A stretch of DNA of 64,000 nt from Caballeronia arvi (GTDB lineage: Bacteria; Pseudomonadota; Gammaproteobacteria; Burkholderiales; Burkholderiaceae), in contig NZ_FCOM02000031.1 in assembly GCF_001544695.2 (NCBI RefSeq), positions 1 through 64,000 of the forward strand, given 5' to 3'. Position numbers and translations under genes: made by a program. This document shows positions 17,447 through 26,610 of this stretch, piece after piece. Below the pieces are notes generated by a model. That model was given only the letters and a program-made list of their open reading frames with translations. It was not told the origin of the DNA and searched no databases. Positions within the stretch are counted from its first letter, which is position 1, and each line of letters begins with the position of its first letter.

Positions 17447-18349
17447 TCAGCGCTTCGCCGTGGCGGGGGGCGACGTGTCCGTCGCGCCGCCGGTCGGGCT
17501 TTTCATGAAGCGGAAGAAATCGCTGCTCGGGTCGACGACGATCACATCGCCCGGCTTGAACGTCTTCTTATACGCTTCGAGGCTCTGATAGAACTGGTAG
17601 AACTGCGGATCGCGTCCGTACGCATCGGCCGCTATGGCCGCCGCCTTGCTGTCTCCTTCGCCCTTGATCGACTGCGCCTGGCTGTAGGCGTCCGCGAGAA
17701 TCGCCTGCTGCGTGCGTTCCGCGTCGGCCTTGATCTTGTCCGCTTCCGCCGTGCCCTTCGCGCGCTCGTTCGCCGCCGCCTGCTGGCGCGCTGCGATCAT
17801 GCGCTTGTAGACCGAATCGGCCACCGCCGACGGAAAGTCGATGCGCGTCATCTGCAGATCGACGAGCTGCACGCCGAACGCCGCCGCCGCACTTTCCACG
17901 CTCTTCTGCGCGTCGCTCGCGAGCGCCTGCTGATTGCCGAGCGCATCGGTGAGCGTGCGCTTCGCGAAGCCGCTCGCGAGCGCCGTGCGCCCAAGCGCGA
18001 CGATGCGCTCCTGGGCCGTCTGCGTGTTCTTCTCGTTGCTCTCGAAGAGCTTCACCGGGTCGGCGACGCGGTACTTGATCACCGTGTTCACCAGCACTTC
18101 GTTCTTGTCCGAGGTCGAGAAGCGGTCCGCGCCGGATTCGTCGATGGTGAGCGTGCGTGTGTCGACGAGCGTGAGCGTCTGGAACGGCGGCGGCAGCTTG
18201 AAGTGCAGGCCGGGGCCTTCGAGACGCGGATTGCCTTCGCCATGCGCGGCGACGATGGCGGCATGTCTTTCATCGACGGTGAAGATCATCGACGAACCGA
18301 TGAACAGCACGATGACGACGGCGACGACGAGCGCAATGATTCGATTCAT
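17447..18349 (-). CDS. hflC: FtsH protease modulator HflC (SPFH/prohibitin family)
   Basis: Inner-membrane SPFH-domain protein that assembles with HflK into a large periplasm-facing cage around the FtsH protease. An N-terminal membrane anchor is present at about residues 4-24. The SPFH domain follows (TVDERHAAIV ... GPGLHFKLPPPFQTLTLVDTR), and then a long Ala/Lys/Gln-rich coiled coil at about 180-245. Length of 300 fits. A GGAG ribosome binding site precedes the ATG, and hflK ends 11 bases upstream, so the two are co-transcribed. Confidence 0.95.
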   Translation of the reverse strand: MNRIIALVVAVVIVLFIGSSMIFTVDERHAAIVAAHGEGNPRLEGPGLHFKLPPPFQTLTLVDTRTLTIDESGADRFSTSDKNEVLVNTVIKYRVADPVKLFESNEKNTQTAQERIVALGRTALASGFAKRTLTDALGNQQALASDAQKSVESAAAAFGVQLVDLQMTRIDFPSAVADSVYKRMIAARQQAAANERAKGTAEADKIKADAERTQQAILADAYSQAQSIKGEGDSKAAAIAADAYGRDPQFYQFYQSLEAYKKTFKPGDVIVVDPSSDFFRFMKSPTGGATDTSPPATAKR

Positions 18350-18360
18350 GTTCGCGCTCC

Positions 18361-19752
18361 TTACTGTAAGTCTTCGGAGCGGCTGCGGGAGCGGAACGCA
18401 TCACGCGAGCGCAGCGGATCGCCGCCGGCATTCGCGCTCGCACCGCTTGCCGCGCTCGCCGCGCTGGCGGGTGCCGCGGCAGCCGGCGCCGATGCGCTCG
18501 CCGCGCCCTGCGCGCGCGCCTGCGGCCCTTCAGCCGTGGCCGGCGCGCTCGTCGCGGCCGCGCCGCTCGCGCTCGCCGGCGCCGACGCCTGCTGTCGATT
18601 CCCTTCGATGAGCTTGTCGAGCGGCAGATACACCACGTTATTGCCGGCCTTGCTGTCGACGAACACCTTGGTGGTGCGTGAATAGATTTGCTGCATCGTA
18701 TCCAGGTACATGCGTTGACGGATCACCGCGGGCGCTTTCGAATACTCCGCGTAGACCTCCTTGAAGCGCTCGGCGTCGCCCTGCGCCTGCGTGACCTCGC
18801 GGTTGCTGTACGCCCTCGCCTCGTCGATCAGCTTGGCCGCGTCCGCCTTCGCACGCGGGAGCAACTGATCCGCAAAGGCCTGCGCGGTGTCGCGTGCGCG
18901 CTCGTTGTCCTGACGCACGCGCGACGCTTCCTCGAACGCCGACTGCACCTGTTGCGGCACCTGCACGCTCTGCACCGCGACGCCCGTCACCTGCAGGCCG
19001 GTGCGATACGTGTCGAGCGAACGCTGGATCGATTCCATCAGGCGCGCGCGCAGCGCCTCGCGATCCTTGTAGAGCATGTCGTCCGTGCTGAGGCCGCCGG
19101 CGATCTCGCGGACCGCCGCCTGCGCGGCCTGCGTGACGCTGTCGTCCGCGTTGACGCTGCGGTAAAGGAAATCGGTAGGCGACTTGATCTGATATTGCAC
19201 GGCGAAGCGCACGTCGACGATATCGGCATCGTTCGTCAGAAGCGATGCGTCGCGCACGTTGCCTTGCGAGAGCGCGGCGCCGCGCCCGATTTCGACGGAG
19301 CGGATCTGCGATGTATCGACGATATCGTTCGACTGGAACGGATACGGCAGGCGCCAGTGAATGCCCTGCGGGACCGTCTGACGATACTTGCCGAACTGTG
19401 AAACGACGCCGACATGACCGTCCTGCACGACGAACACGCCGCTGCCGAGATAGATGGCGATCAGCACGCCGATGATGATTCCGAGGCCGATCTTCGTGCC
19501 GCGGCCGTTTTCGCGCGGCGCGCCGTTGCCGGGCTTTTTGCCGAACACGCCGGCGAGGCGGCGATTGAACTCGCGCCACATCTCGTCAAGATCGGGCGGA
19601 CCTTCGTCCTTGCCGTTCGGGCGCTTGCCGTCTTGCGGACGCTTCGTGTCGTTCTTCACGCCATTGCCGTCGCCCCGCCCCCAGCGCGGATCGTTCATCG
19701 AAAAGACGGCATGCTCAGCTTGCCGGATAGTCCGCTCTTTGTAGTCGTTCAC
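18361..19752 (-). CDS. hflK: FtsH protease modulator HflK (SPFH/prohibitin family)
   Basis: Partner of HflC. The N-terminus is a Gly/Pro/Asp-rich cytosolic segment (NDPRWGRG, PPDLDEMWREFNRRLAGVFG). A transmembrane helix follows (GLGIIIGVLIAIYLGSGVFVV), then the SPFH domain, a coiled coil and an Ala/Ser/Pro-rich tail. The start is uncertain. GTG at 19752 gives VNDYKERTIRQ and has GGTGA upstream; it was chosen because Burkholderiaceae homologues, as I remember them, begin with a similar NDY-ER stretch. ATG at 19698 (MNDPRWG) and ATG at 19767 are the alternatives. The stop is certain. Confidence 0.92.
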   Translation of the reverse strand: MNDYKERTIRQAEHAVFSMNDPRWGRGDGNGVKNDTKRPQDGKRPNGKDEGPPDLDEMWREFNRRLAGVFGKKPGNGAPRENGRGTKIGLGIIIGVLIAIYLGSGVFVVQDGHVGVVSQFGKYRQTVPQGIHWRLPYPFQSNDIVDTSQIRSVEIGRGAALSQGNVRDASLLTNDADIVDVRFAVQYQIKSPTDFLYRSVNADDSVTQAAQAAVREIAGGLSTDDMLYKDREALRARLMESIQRSLDTYRTGLQVTGVAVQSVQVPQQVQSAFEEASRVRQDNERARDTAQAFADQLLPRAKADAAKLIDEARAYSNREVTQAQGDAERFKEVYAEYSKAPAVIRQRMYLDTMQQIYSRTTKVFVDSKAGNNVVYLPLDKLIEGNRQQASAPASASGAAATSAPATAEGPQARAQGAASASAPAAAAPASAASAASGASANAGGDPLRSRDAFRSRSRSEDLQ

Positions 19753-19811
19753 TCGGTGATTCACCATTAGACAGCCGGGTCGATGCGGGGTCGATGCAGT
19801 TCCGGAGCAAG

Positions 19812-21080
19812 TCAATGCCCGTGCTCGGGAACCTTGTGATCGTCACGTTCTACGGCCTGCCGGTGGTCTTCCGGCTGCGCGTTTGCGTCGTGTATGGCGT
19901 TAGACCCGGACTGCGTGGATTGCGTTGCTTCGGACGCCTCTTGCGATACCGGAAATTCGGCGAGCACGCTGGGTAGGCCCGCGTCGGCTTCTTCGGATTC
20001 CGCCGTGGCGATTTCGGCGATGGCAGCGCGCAGCGCATCGAGTCCCTGACCCGTGCGTGCACTCAAGAAAACGCGCGAAATATTACCATACTCGTCCCTT
20101 TCAACCGCCTCGTCGCGGGCCGCGAGCTCGGGCACCGCGTCGATCTTGTTGAAGACGAGAATCTGGCGGATATCGTCCGCGCCGATACCGCGCAACACCT
20201 CGTTCACCTGATCGATCTGATCGAGGCGCACCGCGCTCGACGCATCGACGACATGCAGCAGCACGTCCGCGTGAATGGTTTCCTCGAGCGTCGCGCGGAA
20301 CGCGGCGACGAGCTGGTGCGGCAATTCGCGGATGAACCCGACCGTGTCCGACACGACGACATGGCCCGCCTCTTCGCCGAGGAACACGCGGCGCGAAGTG
20401 GTGTCGAGCGTCGCGAAGAGCTGATTGGCCGCGTACGCCTGCGCCTTGGTAAGCGCGTTGAAGAGCGTGGACTTGCCCGCGTTCGTATAGCCGACGAGCG
20501 ACACCGACATCGTGCGATTGCGCGCGCGCTGACGCCGCTGCGTACCGTGCTGACGGCGCAGCTTTTCGAGCCGCGACTTGAGCGCCTTGATGCGCTCGCC
20601 GATCAGCCGGCGGTCGGTTTCGAGTTGCGTTTCACCCGGACCCCGCAAGCCGATACCGCCCTTCTGCCGCTCGAGGTGAGTCCATGCGCGAATCAGGCGC
20701 GTCGACAGATATTGCAGTTGCGCGAGCTCGACCTGCAGCTTGCCTTCGTGGCTGCGGGCGCGCTGCGCGAAGATATCGAGAATGAGGCTCGTGCGATCCA
20801 CCACGCGGCGATTCAGCGCGACTTCCAGATTGCGCTGCTGCGCGGGTGCGAGCGCGTGGTTGAAGATGACGAGCTCGACGTCGCTCGCTTCACATTGCAG
20901 GCGCAATTCCTCGACCTTGCCGCTGCCGATGAACATTTTGGCATCGGGACTCTGACGGCGGCCGGTGAGCGTGACGGCGGGATGGGCGCCCGCACTTTGT
21001 GCGAGCAGACTGAGTTCTTCGAGACTGGCTTCGAAATCGATCTTGCCGAAGTCGATGCCGACGAGCGCTGCGTTGATCAA
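19812..21080 (-). CDS. hflX: GTPase HflX, ribosome-splitting factor
   Basis: GTPase that splits stalled or stress-damaged 70S ribosomes. The N-terminal HflX domain carries the GKVEELR and VVDRTSLILDIFAQRA segments, followed by the GPGETQLETDRR linker motif. The G domain has G1 GYTNAGKS at about 200-207, G3 DTVGF and G4 NKID. The tail is low-complexity (Ser/Gln/Asp/His-rich). No ATG or GTG exists in frame upstream; the start shown is TTG at 21080, which gives the family-typical N-terminus INAALVGIDFGK. No ribosome binding site is evident, and a 10-bp inverted repeat lies just upstream. It follows hfq, as in many proteobacteria. Confidence 0.93.
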   Translation of the reverse strand: MINAALVGIDFGKIDFEASLEELSLLAQSAGAHPAVTLTGRRQSPDAKMFIGSGKVEELRLQCEASDVELVIFNHALAPAQQRNLEVALNRRVVDRTSLILDIFAQRARSHEGKLQVELAQLQYLSTRLIRAWTHLERQKGGIGLRGPGETQLETDRRLIGERIKALKSRLEKLRRQHGTQRRQRARNRTMSVSLVGYTNAGKSTLFNALTKAQAYAANQLFATLDTTSRRVFLGEEAGHVVVSDTVGFIRELPHQLVAAFRATLEETIHADVLLHVVDASSAVRLDQIDQVNEVLRGIGADDIRQILVFNKIDAVPELAARDEAVERDEYGNISRVFLSARTGQGLDALRAAIAEIATAESEEADAGLPSVLAEFPVSQEASEATQSTQSGSNAIHDANAQPEDHRQAVERDDHKVPEHGH

Positions 21081-21104
21081 ATTGATGTTTTCAGATTTTT
21101 TGAA

Positions 21105-21158
21105 GCGACCGGCGAGTTGCTTAATGTTCGTGTTTGAAGTGCAAAGTGCGCCGGTCGC
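21105..21158 (-). other. Long-loop inverted repeat in the hfq-hflX gap
   Basis: GCGACCGGCG (21105-21114) and CGCCGGTCGC (21149-21158) are exact reverse complements separated by 34 bases. The structure spans most of the 86-base gap between the hfq stop and the TTG start of hflX. No T-run follows it on the transcribed strand, so it is more likely a translational or processing element than a terminator. Confidence 0.4.
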
Positions 21159-21166
21159 GACGAGGT

Positions 21167-21403
21167 TTAGGACGATTCAGCGTCCGGGTGGAAATTCACC
21201 GGGCGGGCCGGCACGACCGTCGAAATGGCGTGCTTATAGACCATCTGGGTGACCGTATTTCGGAGCAACACGACGTACTGGTCGAACGATTCGATGTTCC
21301 CTTGAAGCTTGATGCCGTTGACCAAATAGATCGACACCGGCACGTGCTCTTTACGCAGTGCGTTCAAAAACGGGTCTTGTAACAATTGCCCTTTGTTGCT
21401 CAT
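21167..21403 (-). CDS. hfq: RNA chaperone Hfq
   Basis: Hexameric Sm-like protein that pairs small RNAs with target mRNAs. The 78 residues are typical. The start MSNKGQLLQDPFLNALRKEH, the Sm1 core (VSIYLVNGIKLQGNIESFDQ) and the Sm2 motif YKHAIST at 56-62 are all intact, followed by a short acidic tail. The ATG at 21403 has GGAG seven bases upstream. The longer frame upstream (to 21469) is not family-like. It lies between der and hflX on the same strand, the standard arrangement. Confidence 0.98.
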   Translation of the reverse strand: MSNKGQLLQDPFLNALRKEHVPVSIYLVNGIKLQGNIESFDQYVVLLRNTVTQMVYKHAISTVVPARPVNFHPDAESS

Positions 21404-21564
21404 AGCAAACTCCGTGTTTTTTTGCAGGTTGGAAGTATTGTGGACGAAGAAAAAGAGATCCGCCGACAATCGCTACACTATAGCCGATTTTCGCTGTTTT
21501 ACGTTTCCGTGCCCGGTCGGCCAAATGGCCAGCGGCGCCGTAACGCAAGGCTTCTCGCGGCTCT

Positions 21565-22905
21565 TTATTCCTTGTCCGCGTAAGGGTTTCGGCTCGACCG
21601 AAACTCTATGCGCAGTGGAGTGCCGGCGAGACCAAAAGTTTCACGGAAGCGCCCTTCGAGATAGCGCTTGTATGTGTCCGTGATCGCGTCGAGCGCATTG
21701 CCGTGCACGACGATGATCGGCGGATTCTGGCCGCCCTGGTGCGCATAGCGCAGCTTCGGCCGAACCGGCCCGCGACGGCGCGGCTGCTGGAATTCGACCG
21801 CTTCGATGAGCGCGCGCGTGAGCTTCGGCGTCGGCAGCTTGGCCATTGCGGCGGCGTAGGCGTCATCGACTGATTTCATCAATGCGCCGATGCCCGTCTT
21901 CTCCAGCGCCGAAACGTAGTGGAACTTGGCAAAGTCGAGAAACTTGAGCTTGCGCGTCAGGTCCGCCTTCGTACGTTCACGCACGTGCGAATCCAGACCG
22001 TCCCACTTGTTCACGCCGACCACGAGCGCGCGGCCCTGCTCGACCACAAAACCCGCGATGTGCGCGTCCTGCTCCGAAATGTCCTGCTGCGCGTCGAGCA
22101 AGAGAATCACGACGTTGGCGTCAGCGATCGACTGCAGCGTTTTCACCACCGAGAACTTCTCGATCGCTTCGAACACCTTGCCGCGGCGGCGCAGGCCGGC
22201 CGTGTCGATCAATGTGTATTTGCGGCCTTGCCGCTCGAAATCAACGTAGATCGAATCGCGCGTGGTGCCGGGCATGTCGAACGCGATCACGCGCTCCTCG
22301 CCGATCAGCGTGTTCACGAGCGTCGACTTGCCGACGTTCGGACGACCGACGATCGCGATCTTCACGCCGTGCTTCGCCTTCTCTTCTTCGGTCTCTTCCG
22401 GCTGATCCTTGTACGCGATGTCGAGCGCGTCGTTGATCATCTCGACGACGCCGTCGCCGTGTGCCGACGAGATTGCGCGCGGGTCGCCGAGACCCAGCTC
22501 GTAGAAGTCCGCCGCGACCGCCGAATACTTCATGCCCTCGGCTTTGTTGACGACGAGAAAGAGCGGCCGGCCCGTCTTGCGCAGGTAATCCGCAATCGCC
22601 TTGTCCTGCGGCGCGAGCCCGTTGCGGCCATCGACGATGAACACGACGATGTCGGCCTCTTCGACCGCCTGACGCGTCTGACGCGCCATCTCGTGCAGAA
22701 TGCCATCCTTCGCGACCGGCTCGAAGCCGCCCGTGTCCACGACGAGATACGGCCGCTCGCCGCCCACACGGCCTTCGCCGTAGTGGCGGTCACGGGTCAG
22801 GCCCGGCAGGTCCGCGACGAGCGCATCGCGCGAGCGGGTGAGCCGGTTGAAAAGAGTCGATTTCCCCACATTGGGGCGCCCGACGAGGGCAATCACGGGT
22901 TTCAT
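21565..22905 (-). CDS. der: Ribosome assembly GTPase Der (EngA)
   Basis: Tandem-GTPase protein needed for 50S subunit maturation. The first G domain begins at once (GRPNVGKS at residues 9-16, DTGGF, NKAEG). The second starts near residue 185 (GRPNVGKS again, DTAGLRRRGK, NKWD). The C-terminal KH-like domain ends with RIEFRSSRNPY. The 446 residues fit the family. The minus-strand order bamB-der-hfq is conserved in this lineage. Confidence 0.97.
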   Translation of the reverse strand: MKPVIALVGRPNVGKSTLFNRLTRSRDALVADLPGLTRDRHYGEGRVGGERPYLVVDTGGFEPVAKDGILHEMARQTRQAVEEADIVVFIVDGRNGLAPQDKAIADYLRKTGRPLFLVVNKAEGMKYSAVAADFYELGLGDPRAISSAHGDGVVEMINDALDIAYKDQPEETEEEKAKHGVKIAIVGRPNVGKSTLVNTLIGEERVIAFDMPGTTRDSIYVDFERQGRKYTLIDTAGLRRRGKVFEAIEKFSVVKTLQSIADANVVILLLDAQQDISEQDAHIAGFVVEQGRALVVGVNKWDGLDSHVRERTKADLTRKLKFLDFAKFHYVSALEKTGIGALMKSVDDAYAAAMAKLPTPKLTRALIEAVEFQQPRRRGPVRPKLRYAHQGGQNPPIIVVHGNALDAITDTYKRYLEGRFRETFGLAGTPLRIEFRSSRNPYADKE

Positions 22906-23288
22906 CTGATGTTGTTCAAGGTTGAACGCTGGGCGAACGCGGAACGGGCGGTAGAAACTTCTCGTTGCGTTCCGCTACGCCGCGCAATGGCTGCGCTTGT
23001 CGAAAATTAGCATGGATTCGGCTTGCCGCACGCGAGGTGCGCGGGACAGCCCTTCGGCGGTCGTCGGCCGGTTGCCTCTGTGGAGGCTCGTTTCGCACGT
23101 CGCCTTCGCGCGACGCGCTTCATTCTTGCACCCTGCTTCTGCGTGCGGGTTTTATCGCGACGCGCGCGGCGCCGCTTCTTTCTCGTGCGGCTCGTCGTGG
23201 CGAGCCTGCCGCGCCGCCGGTTCGACGGCGCGCTTGCTGCTGTCGGCCGCGAAAGAGCGCCAGGCTCGCTCGCGGCCGGTGGTGCCGG
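22906..23288. other. 383-base GC-rich intergenic region between bamB and der
   Basis: No gene is supported; the open frames here are short, Arg-rich and lack family features. Downstream of the bamB stop there is a strong inverted repeat, CGGCCGCGA (23244-23252) with TCGCGGCCG (23270-23278). A second one lies next to it (GCGCCG 23211-23216 / CGGCGC 23226-23231). Neither has a U-tract. The der promoter is probably near 22920-23000, but no clear match was found. Confidence 0.45.
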
Positions 23289-24434
23289 TCAGTTGCTCGG
23301 GCGGAAACCGTAGAGATCGCCATCATGCGTCTGCACGACGAGCGTGTTGCCCGCCAGCACAGGCGCAGCGGTGATCGCGCTGCCGTCGGTCGGTGCACGG
23401 CCGACCAGCTCGCCGCTTTCCGTGTTCAGGAAGTGCACGAAGCCCTGGTAATCACCCACCACGACCGCGCGGCCGAGAATGAACGGCACGCTGACATTGC
23501 GGTTCTTGAGCGTTTCCGTCTTCCAGAGCTGCGAGCCATCCGACGCGCGGAACGCGTTGACGACCGACCAGTCGTCGCCCGCTGCGACCACTTGCTCAGC
23601 CTGCGCGAGGCCGCTGTCGCTCGAGAAGTTCTTCTCCCACACCGGACGCCCGGAGTTCGCGTCGAAGCAGCCGATACGGCCCTGGAACGTCACCGCGCAG
23701 GTCTGTGCGCCGACGAGGCCCGGCGCGCCGGTCACGTCGTTGATACGCTCGACTTCGGTCACGCCCTTCGGATATGACACAGGCGCTTGCCAGTAGGCAT
23801 CGCCGGTCTGCAGGTTGATCGCCGCGAACGTGCCGCCGGGGAAGCCCGCGAGCACGGCCTGATTGCCGGCGAACGTCATGCCCGCCGCGACGCGCAGGTT
23901 CAGCGGCACGGCGCGCAACTGGAAGACCCACCGCTGCTCGCCCGTCTGCGCATTGAATGCGATGACCTTGCCGTCGATCGTGCGCACGATCACGAGATCG
24001 TTGCCGACGAGCGGCGGCGAAATGATCTCGCCCGGCGCCGTGGCGGTCCAGAGCAATTTGCCGTCGGCGCCGAGCACATCGACCTGGCCTTTCAGGCCGC
24101 CCACGGCCGTGAGGTTGCCATCGCTGCCGACACCCGCGGACAGATCGTCCTTGAGCTTCGTGCGCCAGACGTCCTGTCCGGTCTTCGCGTCGATCTTGGC
24201 GACGGTGCCGTTCGTGCCCGCAGCAAACACGAAGTCGTCCACCGCGACCGGCGAGAACAGATAACGGCCGGCCTTGCCGACGCTCGCCTTCCACGCCTGA
24301 TTGACGTTCAACACCGGCTTGAATTCGGCGAGCGGCACCGGCACGCGGCGTTCATCCTTGGTCGACGAGCAAGCAGCCAGCAAGGCGGTCATCGCGCAAG
24401 CGAGCGGCACGGCGTAGCGTTTCAAAAAAATCAT
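23289..24434 (-). CDS. bamB: Outer membrane protein assembly factor BamB (lipoprotein)
   Basis: WD/PQQ-type eight-bladed beta-propeller lipoprotein of the BAM complex. The ATG at 24434 gives MIFLKRYAVPLACAMTALLAAC with lipobox LAAC and Cys22 as lipidation site. The upstream frame to 24530 has no signal character. Repeating propeller blades are visible (FAAGTNGTVAKIDAKTGQ, VIAFNAQTGEQRW, GTFAAINLQTGDAYWQ, GRIGCFDANSGRPVW, GFVHFLNTESGELV). Length is 381 residues. It lies directly downstream of yfgM and hisS, the conserved context. Confidence 0.95.
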   Translation of the reverse strand: MIFLKRYAVPLACAMTALLAACSSTKDERRVPVPLAEFKPVLNVNQAWKASVGKAGRYLFSPVAVDDFVFAAGTNGTVAKIDAKTGQDVWRTKLKDDLSAGVGSDGNLTAVGGLKGQVDVLGADGKLLWTATAPGEIISPPLVGNDLVIVRTIDGKVIAFNAQTGEQRWVFQLRAVPLNLRVAAGMTFAGNQAVLAGFPGGTFAAINLQTGDAYWQAPVSYPKGVTEVERINDVTGAPGLVGAQTCAVTFQGRIGCFDANSGRPVWEKNFSSDSGLAQAEQVVAAGDDWSVVNAFRASDGSQLWKTETLKNRNVSVPFILGRAVVVGDYQGFVHFLNTESGELVGRAPTDGSAITAAPVLAGNTLVVQTHDGDLYGFRPSN

Positions 24435-24557
24435 CGGTGGACGCAATATGAATGGTTGAATGAGGTTGATCGGTGCTGGCCGCCGCGTCGCTTCATGGCG
24501 ACGCTGAGAGCGAGCAGCTCCATTGAGCAATGTCGAGTCGATACGGAAACGTCGGGA

Positions 24558-25187
24558 TCAGCCGCCGAGCGCATCGAGCTTGAACTGAACCAGTTGGCGC
24601 GCAGACGTGTCATTCGCGGGCAGCGCGTCGAGCGCAACCTTGTACGCCGCGCGCGCATCGTCGCGCTTGCCTTGCGCGGCGAGCAGATCGCCGCGACGAT
24701 CGGCAATCACGCCCTTGAACGCGTCGAGCGGTTGATCCGCGAGCAGCTTGAGCCCTGCGTCGTAATTCTTTTCGTCGAGCAAAACGAGCGCGAGTCGCAG
24801 CTTCGCAATCTGTTTGTACTCGCCGTCCTTCGCGTGATCGATCGCCCACTGCAGCTGCGCCTTCGCGCCTGCCGTGTTGCCCGCGGCGTAGAGCGATTTC
24901 GCGGCCGCGAGCGCGGTCATCTGCGCGTAAGCGGTGCCGCCGAACTTGTCTTCCATGTCCGCCGCGACACGCGCGACGAGCGCCTGGTCGTTGCCGTTTA
25001 CCGCCTGCTGCAAATGGTCGTACAGCACCGAAGCTTCGGCCGCCTGACGACGCTGCCAGTAGTTCCATCCGTTGTAACCGGCCGCGATGATGAGCGCCAC
25101 GAGCACGATCCAAGTCGTGCTGTTACCCCATCTGGCCCACCAGGCCTTTACGCTTTCAAGTGATTCTTGTTCGTCGTGATAGCTCAT
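24558..25187 (-). CDS. YfgM-like tetratricopeptide membrane protein
   Basis: Inner-membrane-anchored periplasmic TPR protein of 209 residues. A short cytosolic start (MSYHDEQESLESVKAWWARWG) is followed by one transmembrane helix at about 23-43 and TPR-like helices. The E. coli homologue YfgM interacts with SecYEG and periplasmic chaperones and modulates the Rcs stress response. It sits between hisS and bamB, exactly as in many gamma- and betaproteobacteria. Confidence 0.92.
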   Translation of the reverse strand: MSYHDEQESLESVKAWWARWGNSTTWIVLVALIIAAGYNGWNYWQRRQAAEASVLYDHLQQAVNGNDQALVARVAADMEDKFGGTAYAQMTALAAAKSLYAAGNTAGAKAQLQWAIDHAKDGEYKQIAKLRLALVLLDEKNYDAGLKLLADQPLDAFKGVIADRRGDLLAAQGKRDDARAAYKVALDALPANDTSARQLVQFKLDALGG

Positions 25188-25254
25188 CGTCCAGCTAGTC
25201 CTTCCTGCGTTTCATTTGATCCGGCGCGACGCATGCAGCGTGGGTGCCTAAATC

Positions 25255-26604
25255 TTAGGCACCCTCGTCATCGGCGGTTGCAACCATCGCATTGATTAGG
25301 TATTCGGTCAAGTCTTCCGCCGGAACGTTCACTTGCTCGTTCTTTTGTCCTTCGGACGTTTCGCCGCCCGAACGACGCAGCGGCTTGACGCCGATCATGC
25401 CTTGCGCGAGTTCGTCCTCGCCGAGCACGACCGCGAAAGCCGCGCCGCTCGCGTCGGCCTTCTTCATCTGCGACTTGAAGCTCGCGGACGCGCCGTCCGG
25501 GCTGCAATGAAGGATGACGTCGAGGCCCGTGTCGCGCAGACGCTCAGCGACGATGAACGCGTGCTCGGCCGCCTTCTCGCCCTGATGCACGACGTACACA
25601 TCCGTGCCTTCGGCTTCCGGCGCGAGCTGCTCTTCCTTCAGCAGTTCGAGGATGCGCTCCACGCCCATCGCCCAGCCACATGCCGCAGTGGGCTTGCCGC
25701 CGAGCTGCTCGATCAGCGGATCGTAGCGACCGCCGCCCGCGACCGTGCCCTGCGCGCCGAGCTTGTCGGTGATCCACTCGAACACGGTCAGGTTGTAGTA
25801 ATCGAGGCCGCGCACGAGACGCGGGTTGATCGTGAACGGAATGTTGTTCGCCTTGAGCAGCCGCTGCACGCCGTCGAAGTGCTTGCGCGACGCCTCACCG
25901 AGAAAATCGACGAGCTTCGGCGCGTTCTGCGCGATCTCCTGCATCGCCGGATTTTTGGTGTCGAGCACGCGCAGCGGATTCGTGTAGAGGCGGCGCTTCG
26001 CTTCTTCATCGAGCGAATCGACGTGCTTCTCCAGATACGCGATCAATTCCTTGCGATGCGCCGCGCGCTCGTCCGCCTGACCGAGCGAATTCAGCTCGAG
26101 GCGAATGCCCGTGAGTCCGAGATCGTCCCAGAGACGCTGGCACATCATGATGATCTCGGCGTCCGTGTCCGGACCCGCAAAGCCGAGCGCTTCCACGCCG
26201 ACCTGATGGAACTGGCGATAACGCCCGCGCTGCGGACGCTCGTGACGGAACATCGGACCGATGTACCACAGGCGCTTCGGGCCGTCGTACAGCAGGTTAT
26301 GTTCGATGGTCGCGCGCACCACCGCTGCGGTGTTCTCGGGGCGCATCGTCAGATGCTCGCCGTTCAGCGCATCGGTAAAGCTGTACATTTCCTTCTCGAC
26401 GATATCGGTCACTTCGCCGATACCGCGCGTGAACAACTGCGTATGCTCGATGATCGGCGTGCGGATGTTCTGATAGCCGTATGCGCGCAGCATCGACTTG
26501 ACGGTGCTTTCGAAGAAGTCCCACAACGCGGCATCCTGCGGGAGGATGTCGTTCATGCCCTTCACGCCGCTCAGTTTTTCGAGCCGTTTCTTCTGTTCAG
26601 TCAT
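25255..26604 (-). CDS. hisS: Histidyl-tRNA synthetase
   Basis: Class IIa aminoacyl-tRNA synthetase. Motif 2 (FRHERPQRGRYRQFHQ), the His-specific RGLDYYNLTVFEW segment and motif 3 (GWAMGVERIL) are visible. The C-terminal anticodon-binding domain is present, with a small insertion of Ser/Gly/Glu residues. Length of 449 is slightly above the E. coli 424. The ispG stop lies 6 bases upstream of its ATG, so they are one operon. Confidence 0.97.
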   Translation of the reverse strand: MTEQKKRLEKLSGVKGMNDILPQDAALWDFFESTVKSMLRAYGYQNIRTPIIEHTQLFTRGIGEVTDIVEKEMYSFTDALNGEHLTMRPENTAAVVRATIEHNLLYDGPKRLWYIGPMFRHERPQRGRYRQFHQVGVEALGFAGPDTDAEIIMMCQRLWDDLGLTGIRLELNSLGQADERAAHRKELIAYLEKHVDSLDEEAKRRLYTNPLRVLDTKNPAMQEIAQNAPKLVDFLGEASRKHFDGVQRLLKANNIPFTINPRLVRGLDYYNLTVFEWITDKLGAQGTVAGGGRYDPLIEQLGGKPTAACGWAMGVERILELLKEEQLAPEAEGTDVYVVHQGEKAAEHAFIVAERLRDTGLDVILHCSPDGASASFKSQMKKADASGAAFAVVLGEDELAQGMIGVKPLRRSGGETSEGQKNEQVNVPAEDLTEYLINAMVATADDEGA

Positions 26605-26610
26605 CTGTAT

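Noticed and set aside
22916..23398. Short Arg-rich frames on both strands between der and bamB
   Set aside because: Typical chance frames of GC-rich spacer with no start signals or domains.
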